Source: an uncultured Pelagibacteraceae bacterium (GTDB taxonomy: Bacteria; Pseudomonadota; Alphaproteobacteria; Pelagibacterales; Pelagibacteraceae). Taken from it: a stretch of 64,000 nt of DNA. The notes beneath the pieces were generated by a model. That model was not told the origin of the DNA and searched no databases. It saw only the letters and a program-made list of their open reading frames with translations. The position numbers were made by a program, and so were the translations under genes. The stretch lies in assembly GCA_902594335.1 (NCBI GenBank), contig CACJLY010000005.1, positions 43,922 to 107,921 on the forward strand. Direction: 5' to 3'. Positions within the stretch are counted from its first letter, which is position 1. Every line of letters starts with the position of its first letter. Of this stretch, positions 45,562 to 53,597 are shown piece after piece.

Positions 45562-46209
45562 ATGTTCCTTACTATCAAAAATATTCCTAAAGTCTCATGG
45601 AGTTCTAAAGAGACTTTTAATTTAAAGCCAAAATTATCAACATTATTTTTTCTATGTTCTGGCCTTATATTATTTGGTTTTGGCGAGGCCTTAGTCGTTA
45701 TTTCATTTATTGGCAATTCTCCATGGACAGTAATGGCACAAGGAATTTCAATTAATTCAGGATTATCAATTGGAATTGTCACTTTTATAGTAAGTGTTGT
45801 CGTTTTATGTTCATGGTTTTTCTTAAAACAAAAACCTGGTCTTGGTACCATATTCAATATCGTAATTATTGCAGCAATGTTAGATATAACAATTGCATTA
45901 ATACCAACCCCTGAAACTTATATTATGAAATTATTAATGGCTGCAGTGGGTGTAATGATAGTTGGGGTGGGGAGTGGTATTTATTTAATTGCCAATCTAG
46001 GTCCAGGACCTAGGGATGGTTTAATGACTGGTTTACAAAAAAAAACTAATCTACCAATTGCTGCTGTCAGATCTTTTATAGAAATTTCTGTAGCTTCAGT
46101 TGGGTGGTATTTGGGTGGAACAATTGGAGTTGGAACTTTGATGTTTGCTTTTGGAATCGGTCCATGTATTGCTTTAAGTTTATATATTATTGGCAGAATA
46201 ATGAACTAA
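45562..46209 (+). CDS. YczE/YitT-family integral membrane protein
   Basis: 215 residues with about five transmembrane helices. The motif LFGFGEALVVISFIGNSPWT then MAQGISINSGLSIGIVTFIV, and NLGPGPRDGLMTGLQKKTNL, match the YczE/YyaS/YitT membrane family (the LGxxPxD motif repeats). Transport or sensor roles are not established. It begins 39 nt from the divergent DUF6134 gene and interlocks its stop with convergent typA. Confidence 0.83.
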   Translation: MFLTIKNIPKVSWSSKETFNLKPKLSTLFFLCSGLILFGFGEALVVISFIGNSPWTVMAQGISINSGLSIGIVTFIVSVVVLCSWFFLKQKPGLGTIFNIVIIAAMLDITIALIPTPETYIMKLLMAAVGVMIVGVGSGIYLIANLGPGPRDGLMTGLQKKTNLPIAAVRSFIEISVASVGWYLGGTIGVGTLMFAFGIGPCIALSLYIIGRIMN

Positions 46210-48032
46210 TTACCAATATTTTGTTTTTCGCTTCTTTTTCTTTCGTGAGGGTCCAAAATTGCTTTTCTGAGTCGACAAGACTTAGGTGTAATTTCTAATG
46301 CTTCATCTGTGTTAAGCATACTTAACTGTTCTGCAATCGACATTTGTCTTACTGGAGTGAGAACTATATTTTCATCTGTGCCTTGTGTTCTCATATTCGT
46401 AAGTTTTTTTCCTTTCATGACATTAATAATCATATCGCCTGGTTTCGGAGCTAAGCCCACAATCATTCCAGTATAAACCGGATCATTGTGTGTAACAAAC
46501 ATTTCTCCTCTAGCTTGCAAATTAAATATTGAAAATGCAACAGCCTTGCCTTGGTCCATAGAGATTAAAGCACCATTTCTTCTTCCCTCCATGTCTCCCT
46601 CAAAATCTCCATAAGAGTGAAAAATTCTGTTAATAACACCTGTTCCTTTTGTTAAGGTTAGAAATCTGCTTGTGTAACCCATTAAACCTCTTGTTGGGGC
46701 TTGAAAAATGAGTCTTTTTTTATTTTTTCCAGTATCTTTTAGTTCAACTAATTTACCTTTTCTTCTATTCATAGAATCTATAATTCTTGATAAATATTCC
46801 TCATCTAAATCCATTGTAATTTCTTCAATTGGCTCTAACTTTTTTGAATTTTCGTCAGTTTTAAATAAAACTTTAGGAGGGCTTACAGTCATTTCAAAGC
46901 CCTCACGTCTCATTTGTGTTAATAATATTTCAAGCATTAATTCTCCTCTTCCACTTATCTCAAATGCATCTTTATTTGAGTTTTCTGAGAAAGAAACTCC
47001 AACATTGTTTTGAGCTTCTAAAATTAAACGATCTCTAATTTGAGTACTTGTTAATTTTTTTCCCTCAGTTCCTGCTAGTGGTGAGCTATTTACTGTTATT
47101 TTTATCGACATTGTTGGTGGATCGATTGGTGTTGCCTCAATTGGTTCATTTACCTCTAAATCACAAATCGTATCTGCTACATTTGCTTTTTCCAATCCTG
47201 CTATGACTACAATATCCCCAGCTTCTCCAACTTCAATTGGAACTTTTTTTGTGCCTTCGTATCTAAAGATTTTTGTAAGTCTACCTTCATCTACTTTTTC
47301 ACCATTTAAATTGATTGCCTTAATTTGTTGATTTGCTTTCGCAGTTCCTTGAGAAATTCTTCCTACTAAACTTCTACCCAAAAAGTTGTCAGCATAAAGT
47401 AGTGTCGATAGCATCGCAAATGGTTTTGATCTATCAAATTCAGAGGGCTTTACGTGATCTAAAACTAAATCTAGTAGTGGATTAAGATTTTCTCTTGGCC
47501 CATCAATATCTTTAGAAGCCCAACCAGATCTTCCACTAGCATATAAAACTGGAAAATCTAATTGCTCCTCATTAGCGTCTAAACTAACAAATAAATCAAA
47601 TGTCTCGTTTAAAACTTCATCAGCCCTTTGATCACTTTTGTCTAATTTATTTATAACAACAATTGGTTTTAACCCTTGTTTTAGTGCTTTACTTAATACA
47701 AATTTTGTTTGGGGCATGACACCCTCAGCAGAGTCCACTAATAACAATGCGCCATCGGCTAAACTTAAAACTCTTTCAACTTCTGCTGCAAAATCTCTGT
47801 GACCGGGAGTATCAATAATATTTATTCTAATATCTTTCCAATTAATCGAGGTAGGTTTCGCAAGTATTGTAATTCCCCTCTCTTTTTCTAATTCTCCAGA
47901 GTCCATTAATCTTTCGTCAACTACTTCATTTTCTCTAAAGGAACCACTTTGTTTCATCAAATTATCAATAAGTGTTGTTTTTCCATGATCAACGTGAGCA
48001 ATAATAGTAATATTTCTGATATCTTTTTTCAT
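46206..48032 (-). CDS. typA: Ribosome-associated GTPase TypA/BipA
   Basis: Translational GTPase that assists 50S assembly and stress growth, 608 residues. G motifs: AHVDHGKTTLIDNLM (G1), RGITI (G2), DTPGHRDF (G3), NKLDKSDQR (G4) and ASGRSGW (G5). EF-G-like domains III and V and the BipA-specific C-terminal domain (EALEITPKSCRLRKAILD) are present. Stop overlaps the YczE-like gene by 4 nt. Its 215-nt upstream spacer (48033-48247) is AT-rich with TTGACA at 48158 but no convincing paired -10. Confidence 0.96.
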   Translation of the reverse strand: MKKDIRNITIIAHVDHGKTTLIDNLMKQSGSFRENEVVDERLMDSGELEKERGITILAKPTSINWKDIRINIIDTPGHRDFAAEVERVLSLADGALLLVDSAEGVMPQTKFVLSKALKQGLKPIVVINKLDKSDQRADEVLNETFDLFVSLDANEEQLDFPVLYASGRSGWASKDIDGPRENLNPLLDLVLDHVKPSEFDRSKPFAMLSTLLYADNFLGRSLVGRISQGTAKANQQIKAINLNGEKVDEGRLTKIFRYEGTKKVPIEVGEAGDIVVIAGLEKANVADTICDLEVNEPIEATPIDPPTMSIKITVNSSPLAGTEGKKLTSTQIRDRLILEAQNNVGVSFSENSNKDAFEISGRGELMLEILLTQMRREGFEMTVSPPKVLFKTDENSKKLEPIEEITMDLDEEYLSRIIDSMNRRKGKLVELKDTGKNKKRLIFQAPTRGLMGYTSRFLTLTKGTGVINRIFHSYGDFEGDMEGRRNGALISMDQGKAVAFSIFNLQARGEMFVTHNDPVYTGMIVGLAPKPGDMIINVMKGKKLTNMRTQGTDENIVLTPVRQMSIAEQLSMLNTDEALEITPKSCRLRKAILDPHERKRSEKQNIGN

Positions 48033-48247
48033 AATTTGGAGTTCTTATACATATAAACCTGAGATTGAAAACTAAAATTTTTGAATTAATATAATTATTC
48101 TATTAAAAAGTGATTTAATCAAATTAAATTTATTTATAAAGTAATATGATGTGTTCAATTGACATAAGATTAAAAAGTTTTTCAAAACAAGTTTACACCT
48201 ACTCTAAAATAAAGAACATTTTTAATTGAATAAATAAATACATACAT

Positions 48248-48598
48248 ATGAAAAAATTTTATTTTTTTATTCTATTTATAATTTCTATGAATAAGTCTTT
48301 TGCATGGCACGAAACTGAAGTTACTAACGAAAATATTGCTACGCTTGGTGGTGTTTGGGTGCAGATATTTGTCTATGAGCAACATTGTCAAGATAATCAG
48401 TATTACGAAACGGTAATAGAAAGATTGCCAGCCAGTCCTAGATTTAATCAATACTCTAAAGAAATAGAACATTTTACTGAAAGACAAGAGTTAGCATGGG
48501 AAAGAGGAGGAGTTGGTGTAACTGCTGCAATATCAGCAGGTACAACCAATTGCGATAATATGGCGAGAGTTATTTGGGAATGGTTTGGGGAAAATTAA
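48248..48598 (+). CDS. Secreted protein of unknown function
   Basis: 116 residues with a signal peptide (about 1-19, FYFFILFIISMNKSFA|WHE). The mature protein of about 97 residues has two cysteines (YEQHCQDN and TTNCDNM), which could form a disulfide, and a Gly/Ala stretch GGVGVTAAISAG. No family recognised. The methyltransferase gene starts 5 nt after its stop, so they are likely co-transcribed. Confidence 0.65.
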   Translation: MKKFYFFILFIISMNKSFAWHETEVTNENIATLGGVWVQIFVYEQHCQDNQYYETVIERLPASPRFNQYSKEIEHFTERQELAWERGGVGVTAAISAGTTNCDNMARVIWEWFGEN

Positions 48599-48603
48599 AA
48601 AAA

Positions 48604-49458
48604 ATGACTTTTTTGGAGATTTTAGAAAAAATTCAAAATAAGTTTTTACGTAGAACTAAATTTAAAAACTTTTTTTCTATCGAATCGTTAAGGAGTGAGT
48701 CGGATAATGGGGTGTATTCTTTAGCTGTTCAAGAAGCACTCACTAATAAAAAAAAATTTAATAATTTTAAATCTAATATTTTTTATCAAGATATATTGGA
48801 ACATGTGAATTATCCACAAGGATTAGGATATCTAAATATTATAAGAAGAGATAGCAACCTATTAAAAAATATAAACAAATTTTTGATTAATGATCAAATT
48901 GGAAATCCTAAAAAATACTACTATGAAGAATTAAAAACAAAAATTTCACCAACCACACTTCGATATATAAAAGTAGCAAGTGATATAAAAAAAATATTTA
49001 AAGATGAAATTACTAATATAGTAGAGATTGGTTGTGGGTATGGCGGTCAATATTTAATCCTTGATCAGGTAATGAAAATTAATCACTACATATTAATGGA
49101 TTTACATGAAGTAAATAAACTAATTGAAAAATATTTAGAACATCATTTATTAAACTCATCGTATGAAACTAAAACAATTAACCAATTACAAGGTAACAAA
49201 CAGTTTGATCTTGTCATTAGTAACTATGCTTTTAGTGAAGTACCTCCACAGACTCAAATAAGTTATATTAAAAAAATTTTATTAAATTCAAAAAATGGAT
49301 ATCTAACAATGAATTCAGGTAAACAAAATAGTATTTTCAAAAATCATCTTTCGCTGGAAGAAATAAAAAATTATATGAAAAACATTACAATTTTAGAGGA
49401 AGAACCAAACACCTGTGAAGGAAATTATATTATTATTTGGGGAAATATTAAAATATAA
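48604..49458 (+). CDS. Putative sugar O-methyltransferase
   Basis: 284 residues from ATG 48604 (an in-frame ATG at 48574 lies inside the preceding gene). The SAM-binding motif is NIVEIGCGYGGQYLI, with the post-motif YILMDLHEV and FDLVISNYAFSEVP, typical of the putative sugar O-methyltransferase group found in polysaccharide loci and similar to rhizobial NoeI. Its substrate is probably a surface glycan. No other glycan genes are adjacent. The sequence is AT-rich like the neighbours. After it comes a 521-nt stretch holding a small RHH gene, repeats and a terminator. Confidence 0.78.
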   Translation: MTFLEILEKIQNKFLRRTKFKNFFSIESLRSESDNGVYSLAVQEALTNKKKFNNFKSNIFYQDILEHVNYPQGLGYLNIIRRDSNLLKNINKFLINDQIGNPKKYYYEELKTKISPTTLRYIKVASDIKKIFKDEITNIVEIGCGYGGQYLILDQVMKINHYILMDLHEVNKLIEKYLEHHLLNSSYETKTINQLQGNKQFDLVISNYAFSEVPPQTQISYIKKILLNSKNGYLTMNSGKQNSIFKNHLSLEEIKNYMKNITILEEEPNTCEGNYIIIWGNIKI

Positions 49459-49481
49459 AAAATTTAAAAGACTTAATTTCC

Positions 49482-49604
49482 TTAAACTCTAATCTCCACA
49501 TATTGCCTAATTAAATTTTCAACTATATTAGACATTTTTCTCATATCTTTATCAGCAACTATTTTAAACATATCAGTTGTATGTTTGTTAATTGTGTAAT
49601 TCAC
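49482..49604 (-). CDS. Tiny ribbon-helix-helix DNA-binding protein (CopG-like)
   Basis: ORF from GTG 49604 to TAA 49482, 40 residues beginning MNYTINKHTTDMFKIVADKD and ending ENLIRQYVEIRV. The pattern (short beta strand, two helices, hydrophobic spacing in MFKIVADKDMRKMSNIVENLI) fits the ribbon-helix-helix fold. The frame reads on upstream as EFEEYKIKQHKKR with no ATG, so the real start may be earlier and lost or use an odd codon. It has no neighbouring toxin. Three heptamers at 11-bp period lie about 60 nt upstream. Confidence 0.5.
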   Translation of the reverse strand: MNYTINKHTTDMFKIVADKDMRKMSNIVENLIRQYVEIRV

Positions 49605-49664
49605 TCTTTTCTTATGTTGTTTGATTTTATATTCTTCAAATTCAGACGAAACAGCGAAGGTGAC

Positions 49665-49693
49665 TACATTGAATATACATTGTTGCTACATTG
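49665..49693 (-). promoter_or_regulatory. Three TACATTG heptamers at an exact 11-bp period (likely RHH operator)
   Basis: TACATTG occurs at 49665-49671, 49676-49682 and 49687-49693, each start 11 nt after the last, with different 4-nt spacers (AATA, TTGC). Identical units on one DNA face, upstream of a ribbon-helix-helix gene, are what RHH repressors such as CopG, Arc and omega bind. Autoregulation is inferred. Confidence 0.6.
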
Positions 49694-49709
49694 TAAATCA
49701 AAGACAAAA

Positions 49710-49743
49710 AAAACGCCAAGAGTATTGCTACTATTGGCGTTTT
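49710..49743. terminator. Bidirectional hairpin terminator
   Basis: AAAACGCCAA (49710-49719) pairs with TTGGCGTTTT (49734-49743); within the loop AGTA (49721-49724) and TACT (49729-49732) extend the stem. A-runs and T-runs flank both sides. It lies in the same position relative to the groEL-tail remnant as the real terminator does to groEL. Confidence 0.8.
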
Positions 49744-49745
49744 TA

Positions 49746-49784
49746 GAATTCTTGGTTGAGAAAATTAGATTACATTCTCATACT
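49746..49784 (-). pseudogene. Probable decayed copy of the groEL 3' end
   Basis: Compared with groEL's own end (53823-53863), this stretch shares GAATT, TTG, TTGAG and GATTACAT in the same order and near-equal spacing, with the stop and last codons reading S-M-R-M-stop against groEL G-M-G-M-stop. A hairpin terminator follows at the same distance in both. No more of groEL is recognisable further upstream. It looks like a relic of a duplicated groEL tail at the left edge of the R-M island. Confidence 0.45.
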
Positions 49785-49825
49785 GGTTTCTAATAATACT
49801 TGATTTACTTAACATTTTGAAAATT

Positions 49826-49846
49826 CCTTCATCACTCTTCATCACT
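49826..49846. repeat. Left copy of the CCTTCATCACT repeat (11 bp + 10 bp)
   Basis: CCTTCATCACT (49826-49836) is followed by CTTCATCACT (49837-49846). Three perfect 11-bp copies of the same unit stand at 53740-53772. Both sets are preceded by ATT, so they form imperfect direct repeats bounding the 3.9-kb R-M cassette. Confidence 0.75.
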
Positions 49847-49850
49847 ATTT

Positions 49851-49872
49851 AAAGCAATTCAAAAGCAATTCA
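49851..49872. repeat. Perfect tandem repeat of AAAGCAATTCA (2 x 11 bp)
   Basis: AAAGCAATTCA at 49851-49861 and again at 49862-49872, without a gap. It lies between the left CATCACT repeat and the 110-residue ORF. Like the other repeats nearby its period is 11 bp. Confidence 0.75.
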
Positions 49873-49941
49873 AAATATAAGTCTACTAAACAAAGTTTTA
49901 AGTCTTAAAATTGCCTTCATTAAGAGTTATATTCTTAATTG

Positions 49942-49966
49942 TTAAAGTTTATTTTCAAAACTTTAA
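49942..49966. repeat. Inverted repeat TTAAAGTTT-N7-AAACTTTAA before the 110-residue ORF
   Basis: Nine-bp perfect arms at 49942-49950 and 49958-49966, ending 13 nt before the ATG at 49980. A second inverted repeat, ATTAAGA-N7-TCTTAAT, is at 49919-49939. Both spacers are 7 nt. Their position suggests operator sites or a leader hairpin controlling the ORF. Confidence 0.55.
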
Positions 49967-49979
49967 ATAACCCCAAAAT

Positions 49980-50312
49980 ATGCAACAATTAGAACTGTTT
50001 GATTTCAGAAGAGATATTCTTTTTGAAAAAGATAATCAAATCGCTCATTTTTATGATGTCCTTAAAGAAACTAATGACGGAATAAGTTATGCTGAACATA
50101 TAGAACCTAAAAAAAAATTCTCTATATGTGGTATGGATTATGAAGAGTATGTTGATGTTAAAAAGAAATACTTAAAGGGTTTGACTTATGATCAAATACT
50201 CAACTACTTAAAAAAATTTAAGAAAGAAGAAAGATTTGAAAAATATAAAATCTTACTTAAATTTAGAAACATACCTTTTGATGCTGATTTATTTACTTGG
50301 AATAGCGATTGA
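49980..50312 (+). CDS. Hypothetical protein inside the R-M cassette
   Basis: 110 residues, soluble, starting MQQLELFDFRRDILFEKDNQ. The second half (DVKKKYLKGLTYDQILNYLK) is helical and basic and might bind DNA, but I recognise no helix-turn-helix or family. It is convergent with the HNH endonuclease gene (43 nt apart) and may be a controller or accessory of the R-M system by position only. Two inverted repeats lie just upstream. Confidence 0.6.
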   Translation: MQQLELFDFRRDILFEKDNQIAHFYDVLKETNDGISYAEHIEPKKKFSICGMDYEEYVDVKKKYLKGLTYDQILNYLKKFKKEERFEKYKILLKFRNIPFDADLFTWNSD

Positions 50313-50354
50313 TTAAATTTAGACCGTTATAATAGCATTTGCGTCTATAACTAT

Positions 50355-51365
50355 TCAAGAATTACTAATATTATCAATACCTCTTAGATTATTAGCAATT
50401 TTAATATTATTAATATCAGGTTGATGGACCGGATTTTCAGGTAAATTAAGTTTTTTGAATGAAATTTTATTAAGATGGTGCAAACCAGAGTCTTTTCCAA
50501 TTTTTATTAAATAGTTTATTTTTTGCTCGTTTATTTTAATATTATATTTTTCATCTACAAAGATTAATGAATTGTCATATGCGCCATGATGAAGTCTACA
50601 TAAGCACATACCATTATTCACCTCATCTGTTCCTCTTTCATCAGAGTGAGGAACAATGTGTGCTGCCTCTATTAATTCAAGTTGTATTCCACACATTGCA
50701 CATTTGTGATTATATGCATTATACACTGATAGTCTAAACCTAGGATCTCTTCTATATCTTGTGTGTGTAATTGTAATTTTATTATTATTGTAATTTAATT
50801 CATTGAATGAATCTTCGGAGTTAAACTCATCTGATTTTTCAATTAAATTTTTGAGATCTTCTTGGTTTAATAAGTGAACAGATTCGTAATTTTCTAAATA
50901 CAGTCCAAGATATTGAGGTTTAAAAGAAACTATAGATTGATTATTGTTATCTACATAATTAGATATGCCATTTTCTGCTGCATCTCTTTGTATGCTAAAT
51001 CTTGAGTATAATGATATTGTATCTCTCAAATTAAATCTTTCCCTCATCATAAAAGGATTCCATGCTGTAAACACCCTTTCATCATGAAAATATCCTAAAA
51101 CTATTACATTGCTATGTTCGCTGAGTGCTGGATTAAAATTTCTTGATTTTGCAACTTGAATTCTACATTCATCTTGATTACCTCTACCTTCTCCCGACTC
51201 ATGAATGTTTTTTATTAAGATGTAATATTTTTTTTTATTTATTGAAAATCTATACGGATTTTTGCCATCTATAAAATATGTATTATTTGTATATTGATTT
51301 AAACTATCTATTAAAAGGAACTTTAAATCACTTGGATCAAGTATAATAGTATCTTTTACACTCAT
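50355..51365 (-). CDS. HNH-type restriction endonuclease (candidate)
   Basis: 336 residues. The C-terminal HNH/Zn nuclease domain spans about 210-275: YNHKCAMCGIQLELIEAAHI with VPHSDERGTDEVNNGMCLCR and LHHGAYDNSL. Cys222/Cys225 and Cys254/Cys256 would hold zinc, His236 and His260 bracket the active site and Asn250/251 fits the N. The N-terminal 200 residues are unassigned and probably recognise DNA. It follows two C5-methyltransferase genes by 3 nt, making cleavage of their unmethylated site the likely role. Confidence 0.82.
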   Translation of the reverse strand: MSVKDTIILDPSDLKFLLIDSLNQYTNNTYFIDGKNPYRFSINKKKYYILIKNIHESGEGRGNQDECRIQVAKSRNFNPALSEHSNVIVLGYFHDERVFTAWNPFMMRERFNLRDTISLYSRFSIQRDAAENGISNYVDNNNQSIVSFKPQYLGLYLENYESVHLLNQEDLKNLIEKSDEFNSEDSFNELNYNNNKITITHTRYRRDPRFRLSVYNAYNHKCAMCGIQLELIEAAHIVPHSDERGTDEVNNGMCLCRLHHGAYDNSLIFVDEKYNIKINEQKINYLIKIGKDSGLHHLNKISFKKLNLPENPVHQPDINNIKIANNLRGIDNISNS

Positions 51366-51368
51366 AAT

Positions 51369-52394
51369 TTAAAAATATTCTTTTTTAATTTTTTTTGCAA
51401 TTGTTGATGACAGTAAAGGAGGAACAGCATTACCAATTTGTCTCCATTGTTCTTTATAATTACCCAATATTTTGAAATTATCAGGAAAAGTTTGGAGTCT
51501 TTTAATTTCTTGAATTCTTAAAAATCTATTTTTCCAATGAAAGGGACCCATATTATTTGAATGACTTGCTTGTATCGTCCAAGAGGGTCTATTGGGAGAT
51601 AATTTTAGTAGGAATGACCAGTATCTTGATCTCCATTTAAATTTTGGTTTTGAGTATCCTCTTTCTTTGGTAAAAAAAAGATAGTTTTCACCTGGTGGTA
51701 TTTTTTTTAACAGATCGCTGTGTTTTGAACCTGCTATCATATTATTATCTTCTGGAAGATCAAAATCTATATCATTCAGAACATTTCCAGCAGTGACCCA
51801 TTTTTTTTGATTACTACTAGGATTTAAGGAGTGAGTTTCAATGGGAAATTCAAAATCTCTTAATGAATTTTTGATTCCAATACATATAAATCTTTCTCTT
51901 GTTTGCGGAATACCATAGTTGGCACAATTAATTACTTTATAAAAAATTTTATAACCTAATTTTTTACTTATTGATTTTAAGTATTCTAAAGAACTTTTAT
52001 GTGGTTTGTAAATAAAACCATGCACATTTTCAAAAAAATAAAATTTTGGTTTAATTTCTTTTATTGCACGAAAATAATTTTCTATAGTTTCTTTCCCATC
52101 TAAATCATCCATAGCTCTTTTTTTTTCTTTTATATAAAATCTAGATTTAGAAAAAGGAGGACATGGAGGTCCACCTACAACACCATCAATCATTTTAAAT
52201 TTTTTTTTAATTTTTAAAAAGTTTACACTTCTTACATCACCACAAAATATGTCACTTGTTGGAAAATTTTGTTTAAATGTCTCACAAAATAATTTTGAAA
52301 TGTCTGTTGCAAAAACCGTTTCAAAACCTGATTTATCAAAACCATAATCGATACCACCTGCACCACTAAATAGACTAATTATCTTTGGTTTCAT
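51369..52394 (-). CDS. DNA (cytosine-5)-methyltransferase, second of the pair
   Basis: 341 residues, full set of m5C motifs: I ISLFSGAGGIDYGFD, IV GGPPCPPFSKSRF (catalytic Cys78), VI FENVHGF, VIII RERFICIGIK, X QIGNAVPPLL. The target region, RYWSFLLKLSPNRPSWTIQA then GPFHWKNRFLRIQEI, closely parallels its neighbour, so they are paralogues. Its start overlaps the upstream methyltransferase stop as ATGA, and the endonuclease gene follows 3 nt later. Confidence 0.94.
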   Translation of the reverse strand: MKPKIISLFSGAGGIDYGFDKSGFETVFATDISKLFCETFKQNFPTSDIFCGDVRSVNFLKIKKKFKMIDGVVGGPPCPPFSKSRFYIKEKKRAMDDLDGKETIENYFRAIKEIKPKFYFFENVHGFIYKPHKSSLEYLKSISKKLGYKIFYKVINCANYGIPQTRERFICIGIKNSLRDFEFPIETHSLNPSSNQKKWVTAGNVLNDIDFDLPEDNNMIAGSKHSDLLKKIPPGENYLFFTKERGYSKPKFKWRSRYWSFLLKLSPNRPSWTIQASHSNNMGPFHWKNRFLRIQEIKRLQTFPDNFKILGNYKEQWRQIGNAVPPLLSSTIAKKIKKEYF

Positions 52395-53560
52395 AAATTC
52401 TTAATTAAACAATCTATCATTGCTTTACCTAATATTGGAGGCACAGCATTTCCAATTTGTTTTTGTATAGATCTCCTATTTCCAAAAAACTTATAATCAC
52501 TGGGAAAAGATTGTATCGCAGCAATCTCTGGGACTCTTAATCTTCTGTTATTCCAGTGTAATGGTCCAACCCAAGGTCCTGGTTGAGCTGGTATTGTCCA
52601 AGAAGGTAAAAATGGATTAAGTTTTAATAAAAAACTCCAAAATCTTTTATTTGCTTTAAATACTGGATTAGGATGTTTATCTCTTTCTGTTAATTCAAAA
52701 TAATTTTTTCCAGGTGGAATTTGTTTTAGTTCATTTTCGTATGTTTTATTTTTAACACTTTCTTCTTTCTCAAAAAATTTCATATTTTCGTATTGATAGA
52801 TCCAATCTATAACTCTCTCATAAGGTTTTAAATTTTCACCATGAGTTTGAACAGGTTCAAATTTAATTCTTTTTTTTGTCGCAATAAAAAAAACTCTTTT
52901 CCTCTTTTGAGGAACACCAAAATTTATAGCATTTGCCGTATATCTAATAAGATCAAAATTATTTTTATAAATAAATTCCTCAATTTCTTTCACAACTATA
53001 ATATTTTTTGGATGCAAAATACTTTCAACGTTTTCAATAATAAATCCATCTGGTTGAATAATCTTTATGACATTTAAATATTCTGAGATCATATTTCTAG
53101 GATCTTTTTTCCCCAAAATTTTTTTGTGTGTAATCCAATAACCTGCTTTGGAAAAAGGTTGACAAGGTGGACCACCTAATAAAATTAATTTTTCAGTTTT
53201 ATTTTTCTTTATTATTTGATTATATTTTTTTAGATTAAAATCTCTTATATCAGTACAAAAATGTTCACTGTCTTTAAAAATTTTATTTTGTCTAATTGTG
53301 TTAATACTATCTTTGTCAAAATCTAGAGATGAAAGCACTTTTGTACCCGCTAAGACTGAACCTAAATCAAGACCACCTGCCCCAGAAAATAAACTTATTG
53401 CATGCACATTTGAATAGTTAATTTTTTTTTGATTTATTTTTTGTTGTTTGTGTACAATATCAATTTCCTTTTTTACCTGAAAATCTTTTATAAACTTTCT
53501 TTTTTCTGAAATTCTAATTTTTGAAAAAGAGTCAAAGTTGAAAATGTATTTTTTTTTCAT
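52391..53560 (-). CDS. DNA (cytosine-5)-methyltransferase, first of the pair
   Basis: 389 residues. A Lys/Ile-rich N-terminal extension of about 50 residues precedes m5C motifs: I AISLFSGAGGLDLGSVLAG, IV GGPPCQPFSKAGYW (catalytic Cys133), VI IIENVESI, VIII PQKRKRVFFIA, X QIGNAVPPIL. The target region (RFWSFLLKLNPFLPSWTIPA, GPLHWNNRRLRVPEIAAIQ) resembles the other enzyme. It is first in the operon; its promoter -10 box (TATAAT, 53580-53575) leaves an almost leaderless, A-rich 5' end without SD. Confidence 0.94.
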   Translation of the reverse strand: MKKKYIFNFDSFSKIRISEKRKFIKDFQVKKEIDIVHKQQKINQKKINYSNVHAISLFSGAGGLDLGSVLAGTKVLSSLDFDKDSINTIRQNKIFKDSEHFCTDIRDFNLKKYNQIIKKNKTEKLILLGGPPCQPFSKAGYWITHKKILGKKDPRNMISEYLNVIKIIQPDGFIIENVESILHPKNIIVVKEIEEFIYKNNFDLIRYTANAINFGVPQKRKRVFFIATKKRIKFEPVQTHGENLKPYERVIDWIYQYENMKFFEKEESVKNKTYENELKQIPPGKNYFELTERDKHPNPVFKANKRFWSFLLKLNPFLPSWTIPAQPGPWVGPLHWNNRRLRVPEIAAIQSFPSDYKFFGNRRSIQKQIGNAVPPILGKAMIDCLIKNL

Positions 53561-53574
53561 TTTTTTTTAAAATA

Positions 53575-53590
53575 ATTATACTGTTATAAT
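53575..53590. promoter_or_regulatory. Divergent back-to-back -10 boxes at the R-M operon promoter
   Basis: ATTATA-CTGT-TATAAT is a perfect inverted repeat. Read left it gives a TATAAT for the methyltransferase operon (start 53560); read right it gives a TATAAT 7 nt before the ATG at 53598. The overlap would make the two transcripts compete. The -35 regions are poor. Confidence 0.5.
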
Positions 53591-53597
53591 CACATAT

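Noticed and set aside
48146..48229. 27-codon ORF upstream of the secreted protein gene
   Set aside because: No SD, no clear promoter and composition typical of AT-rich spacer; likely chance.
48033..48247. Small RNA gene in the 215-nt typA upstream spacer
   Set aside because: No stable hairpins or terminator; only a TTGACA without a fitting -10.
49581..49793. Plus-strand 70-codon frame across the RHH gene, heptamers and terminator
   Set aside because: It runs through a hairpin terminator and repeat array, has no family features and no SD. The structural signals explain the region better.
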